A stretch of 64,000 bases of DNA from Larix kaempferi (lineage: Eukaryota; Streptophyta; Pinopsida; Pinales; Pinaceae). The translations under genes were made by a program, and so were the position numbers. Location: the NCBI GenBank assembly GCA_027924585.1, contig BSBM01000592.1:3684501-3748500 (forward strand), written 5' to 3'. The notes beneath the pieces are model-generated. The model had not been told where the DNA came from. It did not search any database and saw nothing but the letters and a program-made list of their open reading frames with translations. This document shows positions 46,421 through 57,860 of the stretch, in pieces. Numbering within the stretch: the stretch's first letter is position 1; the number at the start of each line of letters is the position of its first letter.

Positions 46421-47868
46421 TCTGTTCAACGGGGTTATGTCAATGACTCTTCCTTATCTCAAATCATCCAACGCTTGACCAACAACCCTTCTGACGTACC
46501 ACATTACTCTTGGGATGGTGCTTCTCTGAGATACAAGGGTCGTCTGGTGCTTCCCCAGAGCATAGATCTTCAACAGGCTGTCTTCTATGAACTCCATGCT
46601 TCTCCATCGACAGGGCACTCTAGGTTCCTCAAAACGTATGAACGGGCACGGCGTAACTTCTTTTGGCAGGGCATGAAAAGGACAATTCAATAGATGGTGG
46701 CCGAATGTGATACCTTCCAATGCAATGAGGGTGAAACAACACTCCTTCCAGGATTGCTCGAACCCTTGCCCATACCTACACGCATTTGGACAGATATTTC
46801 TATGGATTTATTGAAGGGCTCCCTAAATCTGGCGTGAAGACAGTGATTCGCGTTGTGGTTGATCGCCTCTCCAAATATAGTCATTTTCGTGCTCTCAACC
46901 ATCCCTATACAGCCTCCTCAGTCGCTCAAATTTTCCTGGACCAGATCTTTCGTCTTCATGGCATCCCTTCTTCCATTGCCTCGGATCGTGATGCAACTTT
47001 CACCAGTCATTTTTGGACAGAACTATTTCGCCACACTGGGACCAAACTGAAGATGAGTTCAGGTTATCACCCACAAACAGATGGTCAGACTGAAATTATC
47101 AATAAATGTTTGGAAACTTATCTTCGTTGCTTCACCTCGGAACAACAACATCAGTGGGAAAAGTGGCTCCCTCTCGCTGAATGGTGGTACAGTACCTCTT
47201 ACCACACTGCCTCTAAAATGACCCCATATGAAGCAGTCTATAGTCAAGAACCTCCAGTTCTTCTTCCATACACCCCCAACAGTTCACCAGTTCAGGAAGT
47301 TGATACGGTCCTTCGAAACCGCGATCAGATTCTTCACATTTTGCGGGACAATCTTCACATAGCAAGAAATCGCATGAAGCAACAAGTTGATCAACACCGT
47401 TCTAAGCGCACTTTTCAAGTAGGTGATATGGTTTGCCTTCGTCTCCAGCCGTATAAGCAATCCTCCCTGAAACTCAAAGGGCGTCATAAACTCGCTCCAA
47501 AGTTCTATGGGCCATATCGGATTCTTCAGAAGATTGGGTCCGTTGCTTATAAATTGGAACTTCCTCCTTCTTCCCGCATTCATCCAGTCTTTCATGTCTC
47601 TTGTCTGAAGAAAGTTCTTGGCACCAACATCAGTGAACAAACGATTTTACCCGAACTGGATAATGAAAAATCCATCCGTTTGGAGTCGGAGGCCATCCTC
47701 AATCGACGCACTTGTCAGCTTCACTCTCGCTCTATCACAGAGGTCTAATTCAATGGCACGGCATGCAACCAGAGGATGCTACATGGGAACCACTCCTTCA
47801 GATTCAACAACAATTTCCACATATAAAGCTTTGAGGACAAAGCTTTTTTTAAGGGGGAGGGGATGTTA
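46421..47868 (+). pseudogene. Element C integrase with degraded chromodomain
   Basis: The zinc-binding part, ELHASPSTGHSRFLKTYERA with CDTFQC near 46710, keeps the HHCC ligands, with a TAG between. Near 46805 a one-base deletion shifts the frame in the first catalytic segment (TDISMD / FIEGLPKSGVK). The core from 46786 reads VVDRLSKYSHFRAL, IASDRDATFTSHFW (Asp) and HPQTDGQTEIINKCLETYLR (Glu). The C-terminal domain has PYKQSSLKLKGRHKLAPKFY and RIHPVFHVSCLKKVLG. After HSRSITEV a second frameshift leads to IQWHGMQPEDATWEPLLQI, a chromodomain core that would tether integration to marked chromatin. Confidence 0.9.
47851..47863 (+). other. Element C polypurine tract
   Basis: aagggggagggga lies immediately before the 3' LTR, the plus-strand primer site. 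Confidence 0.9.
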
Positions 47869-48233
47869 GGAACCCATGTCTTTACTTTGTTAGTATATTG
47901 TTGTTGGACGCATATGCTTTGTAAGTCGTCCTGTATTATTTGTTGATCAATAGTTTGTGTTATTGTTGTTGGCACATATGCTTTGTAAGTCGCCCGTAGT
48001 ATTGTTGATCCATAGTTTGTAGTGGCCTTTTGACCCATAGTATTGGTGCCTAGACTTAGTATATAAGTGTGTGTTGAGACCTATGAAGACACCGTGAAGT
48101 TATTTGTATTGAGCTTGCTCATAGGAGGTTTCCCCCTCGAAGTGGCCTGTGATCAATATAAAAGTGATTCTGAGTTCTATCATTTCTGCTATTTCGCATA
48201 TTCTTATTAATTAATTGTTGCAGGTGCATCACA
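47864..48233 (+). mobile_element. Element C 3' LTR
   Basis: 370 bp, collinear with 41480-41854, lacking five bases after 'gtagtggcc'. Followed by gagca. Confidence 0.95.
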
Positions 48234-48238
48234 GAGCA

Positions 48239-48776
48239 AGATGTTAGGGTTCATGAGGAAACTATGGGAGCGTGATGTTAGGGTTTTTGAGGAAATCCTA
48301 GGATAAGACAAGAAGAGAGTTGATACACCTTGGATGTTCTTGGAGAGATTGTTCACAATACACCTTGGATATTCTTGGAGAGAATGCTCTTGTGTGATGG
48401 CATTTTTTTCTCTTGTGATGCTAGAGTTTGTACCATGCATGTAAACCCTAAGGAAGAACATGATGTTGGGGATGATGATGGTTATTATGGATCTTATTGT
48501 AGCACCAGGGTTTCTACCCTAGTAGAAGACACGGAGAATGGAGCTAACGCCTTACATGATTTTATAGCCTTGTTCTTGTGAGATTTGAGGCTACTAAAAG
48601 ATCACAGAGAAACTAGATTGATGAGTCTTGAGCTTGGTGTGATGCCTTGCTTTAAAAAAGACCCATTTGTTATATCCTTAATGTTCCATCAAGATCTTGG
48701 TGATTGTCTTGATGCAATAGTTGAAGATGTTTGAAGACTCAAAACCTAGAATGAACATGCAAATTTGTAGGCTAAC
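48239..48776. other. Flank between elements C and D
   Basis: It contains two near-identical phrases 'acaccttggatrttcttgga' (about 48326 and 48361). An 83-residue frame (48330-48581) has no recognised domain. Confidence 0.5.
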
Positions 48777-48781
48777 ACTAG

Positions 48782-49258
48782 TGTTGGTGCCCTAGTCGGG
48801 GCATAGAACGTATGGGGTTGTTAATAATAATAAATGACTCAAAGTAAGGACTCATATTAGGGTTAGGGTTTATGACTCATTTAGGGTTCATGAGCCTTTA
48901 TAACGGTTTCCTCACGAAGAGAGAAGGGGATATAGAGGGCTCAAGATTAGAAAGAGAGACTCAGCTATTGTAAGCGAGGCTTAGGGTTTTGGGACTGTGA
49001 GCAGCTAGAGTTTCAATATTTTCCCTCCTTGCCTCTATGGTAGGGAGGGGTTTGAATAGTTTTGCTTCCAAGTTAATAAAGGATCCAGATCTGATTTGTG
49101 TTGTGTTGTTTCTATGCATTGTTGTTTCTCTATTTAGTTTATCGTTCATTTAATGCTTCTCAGGAATCTCTGGTTTCAGTTTGTGCATACAAATCTGTCA
49201 ATTAAGGAAAATCTATGCCCATGCAAATCTACGTAATTGTTGGCCTAGAAAATCAACA
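48782..49258 (+). mobile_element. Element D 5' LTR
   Basis: 477 bp with a TATA-like ctttataac (48896-48904), an AATAAA at 49075-49080, and a telomere-like ttagggttagggttt phrase at about 48858. Confidence 0.9.
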
Positions 49259-50790
49259 AATGGTGCACCGGCCGAGAAATTCCTCCAAGTTTTCCCCTCT
49301 CCTAGGTCGAGCAGTAGCACCAGCGGAAGAAATTTATTGGAAGAATCGGGTCAAAATTTCATTGCGTAGATATGGGGAGGGAACCTCCCAGGAAGAAACA
49401 ACTCAAGATTACTGTTATCGAGCATTAATATTTACTTGCACAGTAATTTCCCTGGCACGGTGTTGGGTGGTTGCACACCTCTGTCTTAGTCATACACAGC
49501 AGTTGTTGATCCCAAAAATCTAATGGCTCATAGTTTCTTCTCATTGGTTTCCCACTAGACAGATATTTGGATACAAGTGATCGATGTGGAAGAACTTAGT
49601 GCTCACAAAAGTCTCAGATGCGGTGTTTGATATTCGTTGTTCCCTTTGTTTTGAGCATTGTTTTACATTGAAAGGCATGCCCACCGCACGGAGGGATGGT
49701 TGACTATGCACTATGCATGGAGGTCCTGTGCATGCTTTGGTTTGTGCGGAAGTCTCGTAGGGCACTCAATATTTATTTGCACAGTGGAGATTTTTCTACG
49801 CGGTGGATATTTATTTGCACATTGGAGATTTGGTCTGTTGCGCATCAGTTTCAATATTTATTTGCACAGTGGAGATTTTTCTACGCGGTGGATATTTATT
49901 TGCACATTGGAGATTTGGTCTGTTGCGCATCAGTTTGAGGATGAATTTATGCATGAGCATATGCTACGGATGGATCTTGCATACAAAGAAGATGGTTCAA
50001 AGCATTGCGAGTAAATTCAAAGAATATTCTAGCGCCCTGTAAACTTGGGAATGCACAGTAGTTGAGTCCTGTTGAGTTCAAGGACCTGCGCGGCAAAGTA
50101 TGAGTCATAAGAGAATTCCTAAGTCTGATTGACGCGAATGTATTTTTTATTGGTACTGGTCACACCATCACTATTACTACTTTCAGATATGCAAAAGTAC
50201 ACCCCAGCTTGAAAGAGTTTACAACAGAAATTTCATTAGAGAAGAAAGAAAACCCATATTCTAAAAATGTAATAGCAGATTGTGACCCGTGTGCATAGAA
50301 TTTTTTCTGTAGAGATGTCCAAGGTTTGAGCCGGTATATTCGGATGAAAGGTTTGTGGAGAAAGAAGAAATATGTTGCTGGTCTATAGATGATTAGAGTA
50401 AGTTGCAGGAACCCCGTATTCAGCATCAATTCTTATCAACTTGGTAGTTACCTTGGATGGATCCTCGGTATTCTGGCAAGATGGACTGAATAAAATAGGT
50501 AAATGTTGTCTAAAGTAGATAGATGTAGAGGATGTGCTGCCCACATCTTCCCAGAGATTGCAGCACAGAGAGGTGGGGACGAGGCTGTGGAGTGGTGCCA
50601 AAAGGTTGCACCCAGAAAGGCGCCAAAAGGGAGTGTCCAGTAGAAGTAGTAGTAGCAGATATGCAAAGCAGCATACAGACAAAAGATGGGGTACAACTGA
50701 GAGCTGCAACTCGTTTGAAGAGTTCATCGACTTGTGGATCATCCATATATGCTTGTCTCGGGGACGAGACAATGGTTTGAATTGGGGGCT
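49259..50790 (+). other. Element D interior without element proteins
   Basis: Frames at 49215-49523, 49658-50014 and 50532-50815 show no retroelement domain. An Arg/Ser-rich fragment near 50640-50760 ends CLSRGRDNGLNWG just before the LTR. The interior may derive from captured or scrambled element sequence, but I could not identify the source. Confidence 0.6.
49767..49936. repeat. 85-bp tandem duplication in element D
   Basis: Copies at 49767-49851 and 49852-49936 appear identical. Each contains two related sub-units, 'tatttatttgcacagtgga' and 'tatttatttgcacattgga'. Confidence 0.95.
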
Positions 50791-51288
50791 TGTTGGTGCC
50801 CTAGTCAGGACCTAGAACTTATGTAAAAGGGAACTTATGAAAAAAGGGGGTTTTAATAATATTAAATGACTCAATGTAAGGACTCATCTTAGGGTTAGGG
50901 TTTATGATTCATTTCGGGTTCATGATCCTTTATAAGGGGTTCTTTGAGAAGAGAGAAGGGGATATAGAGGGATCAAGATTAGAAAGTGAGACTCAGTTTC
51001 CCTAAGCACGGCTTAGGGTTTTGGGACTATGTGCAGCTAGAGTTTCAACCGTTCGCCTCGCTGCTTGTCTATGGCAGTGAGGGTTTTTGTATAGTTTTGC
51101 TTCCAAGTTAATAAAAGATACATACATGTTTTGTGTTATTTCTATGCATTGTTGTTTCTGTGTTTAGTTTATTGTTCATTTTGTGCTTCTTGGGCATTTT
51201 TGGTTTCAGTTTGTGCATGTAGATCTGTTAGTCAAGGAAGATATGTTCCCACGCAGATCTACAGAACTACTGGCTTAGAAAGTCAACA
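50791..51288 (+). mobile_element. Element D 3' LTR
   Basis: 498 bp, with clear divergence and small insertions relative to the 5' copy ('acttatgtaaaagggaac' is longer here). It contains AATAAA near 51108. Confidence 0.9.
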
Positions 51289-51293
51289 ACTAG

Positions 51294-54200
51294 AATTATT
51301 TTGACATGTACTTTTGTGATGCAACATGGATAGGTTTTGTAAAGCCTGAGGAAGACAACAGTGTTAACTATGGAGAGCTTGTGTGATACAAGTTTGTTGT
51401 ATGTGCCAATGAGGACTAGTGTTGATGCTAGCATGTAGAGGATCTTTAGTGAAGCAACCAACTTTAATGGGGTGTGATTCCCAATATCTATGAGGAGTTA
51501 GTAGTTAAGGTTTTCTTATGATTTCTCTAGCTAGGTTTTGGAGAGCTTGACTTGTACCAACTTTGTGACAAAGTACTGGTGTGTACTTTTGCTTGATCTT
51601 TATATATACATATATAAGAAGTTTCCAGTTTTCTAAATATTTTGTACATGGATATCTTCTTGTTGAGTAAATTTCAATCCTCGTTGTTCATGTTGATTTG
51701 GCATAATATATGGCTAAATTGGTTAAGTGATTTGACACTTATCTAGGAGATAAAGGTGTAGATTCTATAGTTATAATATGTTATAATAAGACATTCCATA
51801 TATGTTATATGCCTTGAAAAGTGTGCCCTAAGTGTTATATCATTGTGGTATTGAAGCACACTCTCTTAGGTTTCCAAGTGAAATTGGGTTGAAGGGAAGT
51901 GAAATATCATATTGTTTCCCCTAGTAGGATAGCATGTGTGGTATGACATGGGGTTTAGTCCCCATCCATTTGTGTTCAAATCCCATGGGGGGTGACCTTG
52001 ATGGTATCATGTGTGAGAAACTTGTACATGTGGGGCCTACTATGCAATCATTTGCTTAGGTGCATAATTAGTTACACACACAAAAGAATAATCATTGTTG
52101 TAATTTAATATTTGAAGTTAATTGTAATGATGAAAACTCATAGGGATTAGATATGAGAAACCTCAAGGAAATGAGGTGAAATTCATAATTGCATTAATTG
52201 CTCGATTCTCTAATTTTCTACATTATGTACATGTAAAGCAACATGCAATGTGTGTGCCAACTAATTTCAACCCTACTTTTCTTTAACTTCATCAATAAGA
52301 TGGAAAACCATTTTAATTTGGAACAAATTAATGTGATAGGCCCATTTTTTTCACTTTTCTCATCTTTAAGGACTCATAAGTTGTTTTGTTAATGCTCAAA
52401 TATCACACACATGCAAAATTTCCGTGATTCGCATAATAAAGCCTCATCCGCATATAGCATGCAACCCACTGAAGGAATCCTAATTAGATCCAAGAAGCAG
52501 CATGAGTCCATAAACACCCTAAAAACAGTCAAAACCACAACCACACAACCACATGTCTATTAATATGCGCTACCACACAAGTTACCAGAAGTACGACCAC
52601 GCAACCAGCATGGATAATCCCTTGATATCCACACGACTTACAGACTCGATGGAATCTCAACCACCAGCGGCTCATTAATGACTCATAAAAGCTCCATTAC
52701 CTCCACAAGTTCGAATTTGTCCCCTCACAAGCTTGAGTTCCTTAAATGGCCTCTCTTGTGTACCTTGGATCTATATCATAAGATCAAGGAGCTCACATTG
52801 GGATCTAGTTATTTCTTGGCCAACTCTTGGCCTATAAAATAAATCCATGTGCATGCTTGTGAAGAAAGAAACCAAGAGCAAGGTTATGTTGTTGGAATTG
52901 TGCTTGAGCTCCCTTATATCTCATCTTGTCCCTCTTCTTTAGCATTTACCAAGCTCCTTTTCCACCTTCCTTCAAGGGAAAAGAGTTCTTCTCATTTGTT
53001 CTTCAAGATACTTAGCACCTAGTGTGGACTAAATAGACCTCCCTAAGGGGGATTGTTTGTCTCCATTGGATCTCACTTCTCCTAGGTGTTGTATATGCTT
53101 GGCCATTGGGAAATACAAAGTGTTTTGGCACCTATTGGTTGTTGGAGTTTGCATCTCTACCCCTCGTGTTCTTTGTTTTATTTCATTCAGTTTATTTCTT
53201 TCGTTTATCTATATCCACTAACAATCACTTGCAGGATCACATGGAGCATTCACCCACCACAAAGGGACACCTAATACTGAGGCCTTACTGCAACCTACAA
53301 GGATTTGCCTCTCACCAAGTGGGAAAGATTCACCTTTGTGCAATTTTTTCCACAACAATATTTATGGAGACTCCACTTATTTTAGTTCATTTCTCTTAAA
53401 CTAGGTTGTTGTTTGTTGGGTAGCTAATTTATGGTATCTTGTGCTTTGCAAGAGAACAAGTCCATACCTTTCATTCCATAAAATAGGCCTCCGTTTGGCC
53501 ACAATTGTGGTTTCAATAGGTGTGCAAATCCCAGTGTCTCGAGAGCGCTACCCGCGTAGATGATTCGCAAACAGTTTTTTTGTCACACATCTTAACATAT
53601 CTTCGCCTGCGCGGATTTCTATGTAATTGATCCACATGAACTTTTTGCATTATAACCATGCTACCATGTGCTAGTGAGTATTGAATCCGTCGTGCTACCG
53701 CGCATCTGTTATTTTGTTTTCCGCACAGATCCACTCTTTATTTGATTTATACCTGTTTTCACAATTTTGCAGCCCCATTGTTCCTCACTAATGAACCAGA
53801 ACTAATTAACTTGCAATAGTTTACATGTTCTATAGCAATTAGATCATTTAGGATCAAAAGTAGTGTAGAATCCACTTTTTGCACCCAAGCAAGGACCTAA
53901 AGACTCTTATCCCCCAAGCATAATCTTCACCTCACACTTCTTGTGAGCTTGGTGAATCAGAAAGGGGTGAGAAGTGTGAAATACCTCCATTCCATGCTTT
54001 TACTTCATTAGCACTTTGTGTTTGCAAAGCCCTATTAGCATCTTTAGAGTTAAAAGTTAAATATCCATTTACATTTACTTTACACTCTTATAGTTAATTT
54101 CCAATAATCAATTTGCTTACCTCACATGTGTTTGCACCAATAGCGCACACTGAGGGACCTAAAATATTTTTCACTCCAAGTATGATCTTCACCTCGCACT

Positions 54201-54735
54201 TCTTGTGAGCTTGGTGAATCAGAAAGGAAGGGAATCGTGAAATATCTCCCTTACACACCTTAAGCCAAAGTAGACCTTTAAACTCAAATTTGTAATTTTC
54301 CAACCAACTAAAATCCTCCACAGGAGGTCACAAAACAAAATTTTAGTTAGGTAGGATTGATTGAGATAGGAATCCATTAATTCCCACCAATCTAGTTTCA
54401 TAAGCGATATTTTGAAACATAGCATTGTTGACTTATAGGGTGCTATCAAAACCCTACTATAAGCAAGTGTTCAAAGAAAACCTGGATTAGAAGTGTGTCA
54501 TGACCAAGGAGGTGAAATTCGAGGTGTCGTTTCCCTTCTCTCCCGTACGAGTCACTCAACTCCTTGTAGGGAGACAACACTATACCATGCAAGTCGAACC
54601 ACTAATCCACACTTGACACAAGGTATCTTAGTGACCAAACTTGGGACATCACCAAAGATAAAGTGTGGGTGCAATTGACTCTTGAAGTCAACTATTACCA
54701 TTGGGAGGTGTTTCCAAGTCTTCTTGATTGGAACA
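51294..54735. other. Unassigned; probably includes the element E 5' LTR
   Basis: No protein is recognised. A direct repeat of about 77 bp (53914-53990 and 54176-54252, 'cttcttgtgagcttggtgaa') lies here. The LTR of element E should end near 54735 if the PBS call is right, but I cannot place its start. Confidence 0.45.
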
Positions 54736-54755
54736 TTAGCGCCATCAACGATAGA
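54736..54755 (+). other. Candidate primer binding site of element E
   Basis: ttagcgccatcaacgatag resembles the tggcgccatc/tggcgccgtt sites of Tat-type elements with deamination changes. It lies about 475 bp before the gag ATG. Tentative. Confidence 0.4.
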
Positions 54756-55209
54756 ACTGGATCTTTGTTATCTTCACTAGTTGATTGGTGCGTGGACCCC
54801 ATTGTCACCATCAATTGTGATTTCGGAAGGTCCGGTTACATTTGAGAGGAAGGACGGTAGGTATTTTAGGGAATTTACACTTTTTTTTCTAAATATAAGT
54901 TCATTAACTTGTAATTAAAAAGAACCTACATCTGGGAACTCTTGCACTAAACCGACTTTCCACATATCACTCACTTGTTGCACCATATTGCATCTGTTTT
55001 GGTTGGCATATTTTTGCATTTGTTCAATTGTGTTTAATTCTACCATTTCTCTCGCCTGACACTAATATTTCACCATTGAGGAACAAAGTAATCCCATAAG
55101 GCAATCCCTAAGACTGCAAAGCCTATCCTCTCTCTCGAGGGGTGTTTTTACACCTTCTCCCCGTGGTTCACACGGAAAATACTCCAGTCGGGGCCGCTCC
55201 CAGGCCACA

Positions 55210-56960
55210 ATGATAGGATCAACAAGGCGAGGCCACTCCTTGCTCGATTCATTTTCTCCTCACAGAGAGAGTGTTGATCCTTTTACCTCATCCACCACTG
55301 GAAGAGGTTCCCCTTCATTTTCTCCCATCGGAGATAAACTAGATACATTTTCATCCCCTCCTCTCGGAAGAGGCCCTCCTTTGGTTTCTCCTCTCAGAGA
55401 TCCTTTGGCCCATTTTGACCCTTCCTCTCTCATAGGAGGTCATTCATTATTTGCAACACCACCTCGGTATCCACCTGGTAGAATCCACACATAATGGAAG
55501 GACATAATCCTATCCTACCTTTCATGGCTAGCCTAAATATCCCATATTTGGCCAAACTGATCAACGACCCTATTGCACATCATCCAGAATGGACAACTAT
55601 GTCAGATAAACTACCCTCCGACATTTCTAAATTCGAAGGGAAGCAAGGGGATGATCCCACCAACGATTTCATGTCATTCCACTTATGGTGTTCCTCCAAT
55701 AGCATAGTGGAAGACTTAGTGATCCTTCACCTCTTTCAACGCACCCTCATTGGAATGATATCCAAATGGTATGTGAACCTACCAAGATCGGCCCATGCCA
55801 CTTTTGCGGCATCGAGCATTGCATTTCTCACATACTTCCAGCTTCTGATTCGCAATGACCTTGGTCTCGAAATTCTCACAAAGTTTCGAAAAAACACATC
55901 TACACACATCGCGGACAATATACATGAGTGATGTAGACGTCGAACATTGTGCAAGATCAAAATACAACCACCATTCTTGTTGGATTGATTCATCAAATCA
56001 CTCCAACCAGCCATCGCAAAAGATGTTGCCACCTCCATGCCGCAAAGTGAGGAAGAGGTCATTCTGAAAGCCTAGAATTTTTATTTTATATATGTACAAT
56101 CCAGATACCTTTACACTATCCTCCCTGATGCTCCTCAACATCGATCATTGGATCCTACACCTACGAATTCGTCACACTCAGTGGATGGGCTTATTGGGTC
56201 CATTTCCCACTAAGGAAACATTCCTCCTCCTACTCATGTATCATTCAATATGGCCCTGCAGTACCCACCCATGACACCAGTGTCGACACCCCCTCCACCT
56301 ATACCAACCCCTCTAGTTGGTCAATTATAGTATGGACCCTATAGTCCCACATATCCTAATGTTATCCAAGCACTAGCGATACCTTCACCGCAAATAGCAC
56401 AAGCCGCTCCTACATCCACATCTTATGGGGTGAAATTTGCATTTATCCCACCACCGAGGTATAACCCTTACTACCCATTCACATTCCCTACTGGTCTTTC
56501 CCCCACACCTCATATGGGGGTAAATCTCGTTCAACCTTCTTTTGCACAAGAAGCTCAACAATTTGAGTAGTTAAACATCGCAAATCCACAAAACCCTCAA
56601 AATTAGGAAGAGAAGGAAGGAAAGAACAAGCAAAACCAACAGCAAGGACAAGGGGGCAACCCCCCAACAAAACCAGAATCCATGTAATCAGAACACAAAG
56701 ACAAACAACCCCCCTAGACAAGGGAAGAACGCAAACCTAAGGACCAATTACTCTTGATCCATTTGCAAAGAATATGGTGATTACACTCACCACTCCCTTC
56801 TTATCCCCGACTACCAACCGTTAGTAGAAGAAAAGAAGAAGACAATGATAAATCCCCCTCAGGAACCCAATCCTTCCTAGCCCCAAACTGCTATCTTACA
56901 GCAACCCTTCTCCAATCAAAGGGTCGTTACGCAATAGCAGTATCCCCACCCCTCTGGAGA
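55210..56960 (+). pseudogene. Element E gag
   Basis: The ATG at 55210 opens MIGSTRRGHSLLDSFSPHRE, followed by three 22-residue repeats (55243-55450). After a TAA at 55494 the frame reads MEGHNPILPFMASLNIPYLA, SDKLPSDISKFEGKQGDDPT, FHLWCSSNSIVEDLVILHLF and ISKWYVNLPRSAHATFAA, the capsid. Further pieces follow in other frames to 56580 (Pro-rich: PMTPVSTPPPPIPTPLVGQL). Near 56755 SICKEYGDYTHHSLLIPDYQ is a zinc knuckle in which the first Cys, the His and the last Cys are replaced (Ser, Asp, Ser). Gag would build the particle. Many stops and frameshifts are present. Confidence 0.8.
55243..55450 (+). repeat. Three 22-residue (66-bp) coding repeats in gag N-terminus
   Basis: Units begin SPHRESVDPFTSSTTGRG, SPIGDKLDTFSSPPLGRG and SPLRDPLAHFDPSSLIGG. 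They are aligned on the SP start and the Gly/Arg tail. Confidence 0.7.
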
Positions 56961-57299
56961 TGGCTCCTTCCAAAATATCTACACATTGGATGTTAACATT
57001 TAAACTCAAGCCAAAGGTTATGATAGGCCTAAAGCCCCGCAAGTGGAAGATGTCTCTATCCCCTTGTGGGGGCCTTTACAAATACCATGCCCAAGTACTA
57101 AATAGATCCCACGGATCCCCAATGTCCCACTTTGGTGCACACCTAATAACCCCCATATGAAAGCTTTTCACAATTATAGTATTGTGTATGACTTGGCTTA
57201 GTCACCTACCACAATGTCCACATGAGAGGTGCTACATCATGCCCAACCCAACAAAAGGCATTACTTAGTGCACTCAGCACCGTCGATCCTTTCGACTCG

Positions 57300-57860
57300 T
57301 GCCTCGTGACCTTTGATCTCAACAAAGGCGAGATGCGACTACCTCAGTCTCATTTCAAGTCCCCATCATGGTTAAAAACATTATGATTCATCGATGAAGG
57401 TGCATCCACTTACGTCGTGTCCTTTAATGTTTGGAAACGATTGGGATCAACCGAACTGGTTCCCTCGTCTATTGCTCTTCACGCATATGATAGGAGGTCA
57501 TTCCAACCTAGAGGATTGTACTAAAATGTCCCCATAGAGCTAGGGGCAATATGGTCATGATCGATATCGAGGTAGTTGATGCTCAACTTGACTACAACAT
57601 CTTCTTGGGGCGCAGTTACATGTACACAATGAAGGTGGTCGCCTCCTCGATCTTTTGTATCATGATGGTTCCCTTAAATGGGAAGATTGTCACCCTTGAC
57701 TAGCTTAACTACTACGATCCCAATACCACTAGTAATCCTGACAATATCCTACCCACTGTCGCTGGAACAAATCAAGCCCCCTATGTTGATATTTCCCTTG
57801 GCATGTACAAGGAATCTAAATTTCAAGGGGTGTACTCCGGTCCACCACCTAAGATCCTCG
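57300..57860 (+). pseudogene. Element E aspartic protease
   Basis: Near 57387 the reading is FIDEGASTYVVSFNVWKRLG. The triad is Asp-Glu-Gly, a variant seen in this plant group, preceded by a TGA. It continues with SSIALHAYDRRSFQPRGLY, the stretch VVDAQLDYNIFLGRSYMYTM (the LLGR-type motif) and FCIMMVPLNGKIVTLD. After the domain comes NYYDPNTTSNPDNILPTVAG. At least one frameshift (near 57535) is visible. Confidence 0.75.

Larger units (their letters stand above)
41480..48233 (+). mobile_element. Element C: complete Ty3/gypsy chromovirus
   Basis: LTRs of 375 bp (41480-41854) and 370 bp (47864-48233) start tgttaggaaccc and end gcatcaca. They are flanked by the five-base duplication gagca (41475-41479 and 48234-48238). 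An initiator-Met PBS follows the 5' LTR and a polypurine tract precedes the 3' LTR. The interior encodes gag, protease, RT, RNase H and integrase, ending in a chromodomain. Short LTRs and a compact body suggest the Reina group, which is inference. About a dozen substitutions and a 5-bp gap separate the LTRs by eye. About 600 bp of foreign sequence interrupts gag. Confidence 0.95.
48782..51288 (+). mobile_element. Element D: non-autonomous LTR retrotransposon (2.5 kb)
   Basis: LTRs 48782-49258 (477 bp) and 50791-51288 (498 bp) both start tgttggtgccctagtc and end tcaaca, flanked by actag (48777-48781 and 51289-51293). The PBS candidate tggtgcaccggccgag (49261-49276) comes two bases after the LTR, and the polypurine tract ttgaattggggg precedes the 3' LTR. 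The 1.5-kb interior has no gag, protease, RT or integrase. The end phrase 'ctcggggacgagac' resembles 'ctcgaggacgagcc' before the element B 3' LTR, suggesting mobilisation by a Tat-like relative. That last point is inference. Confidence 0.92.
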
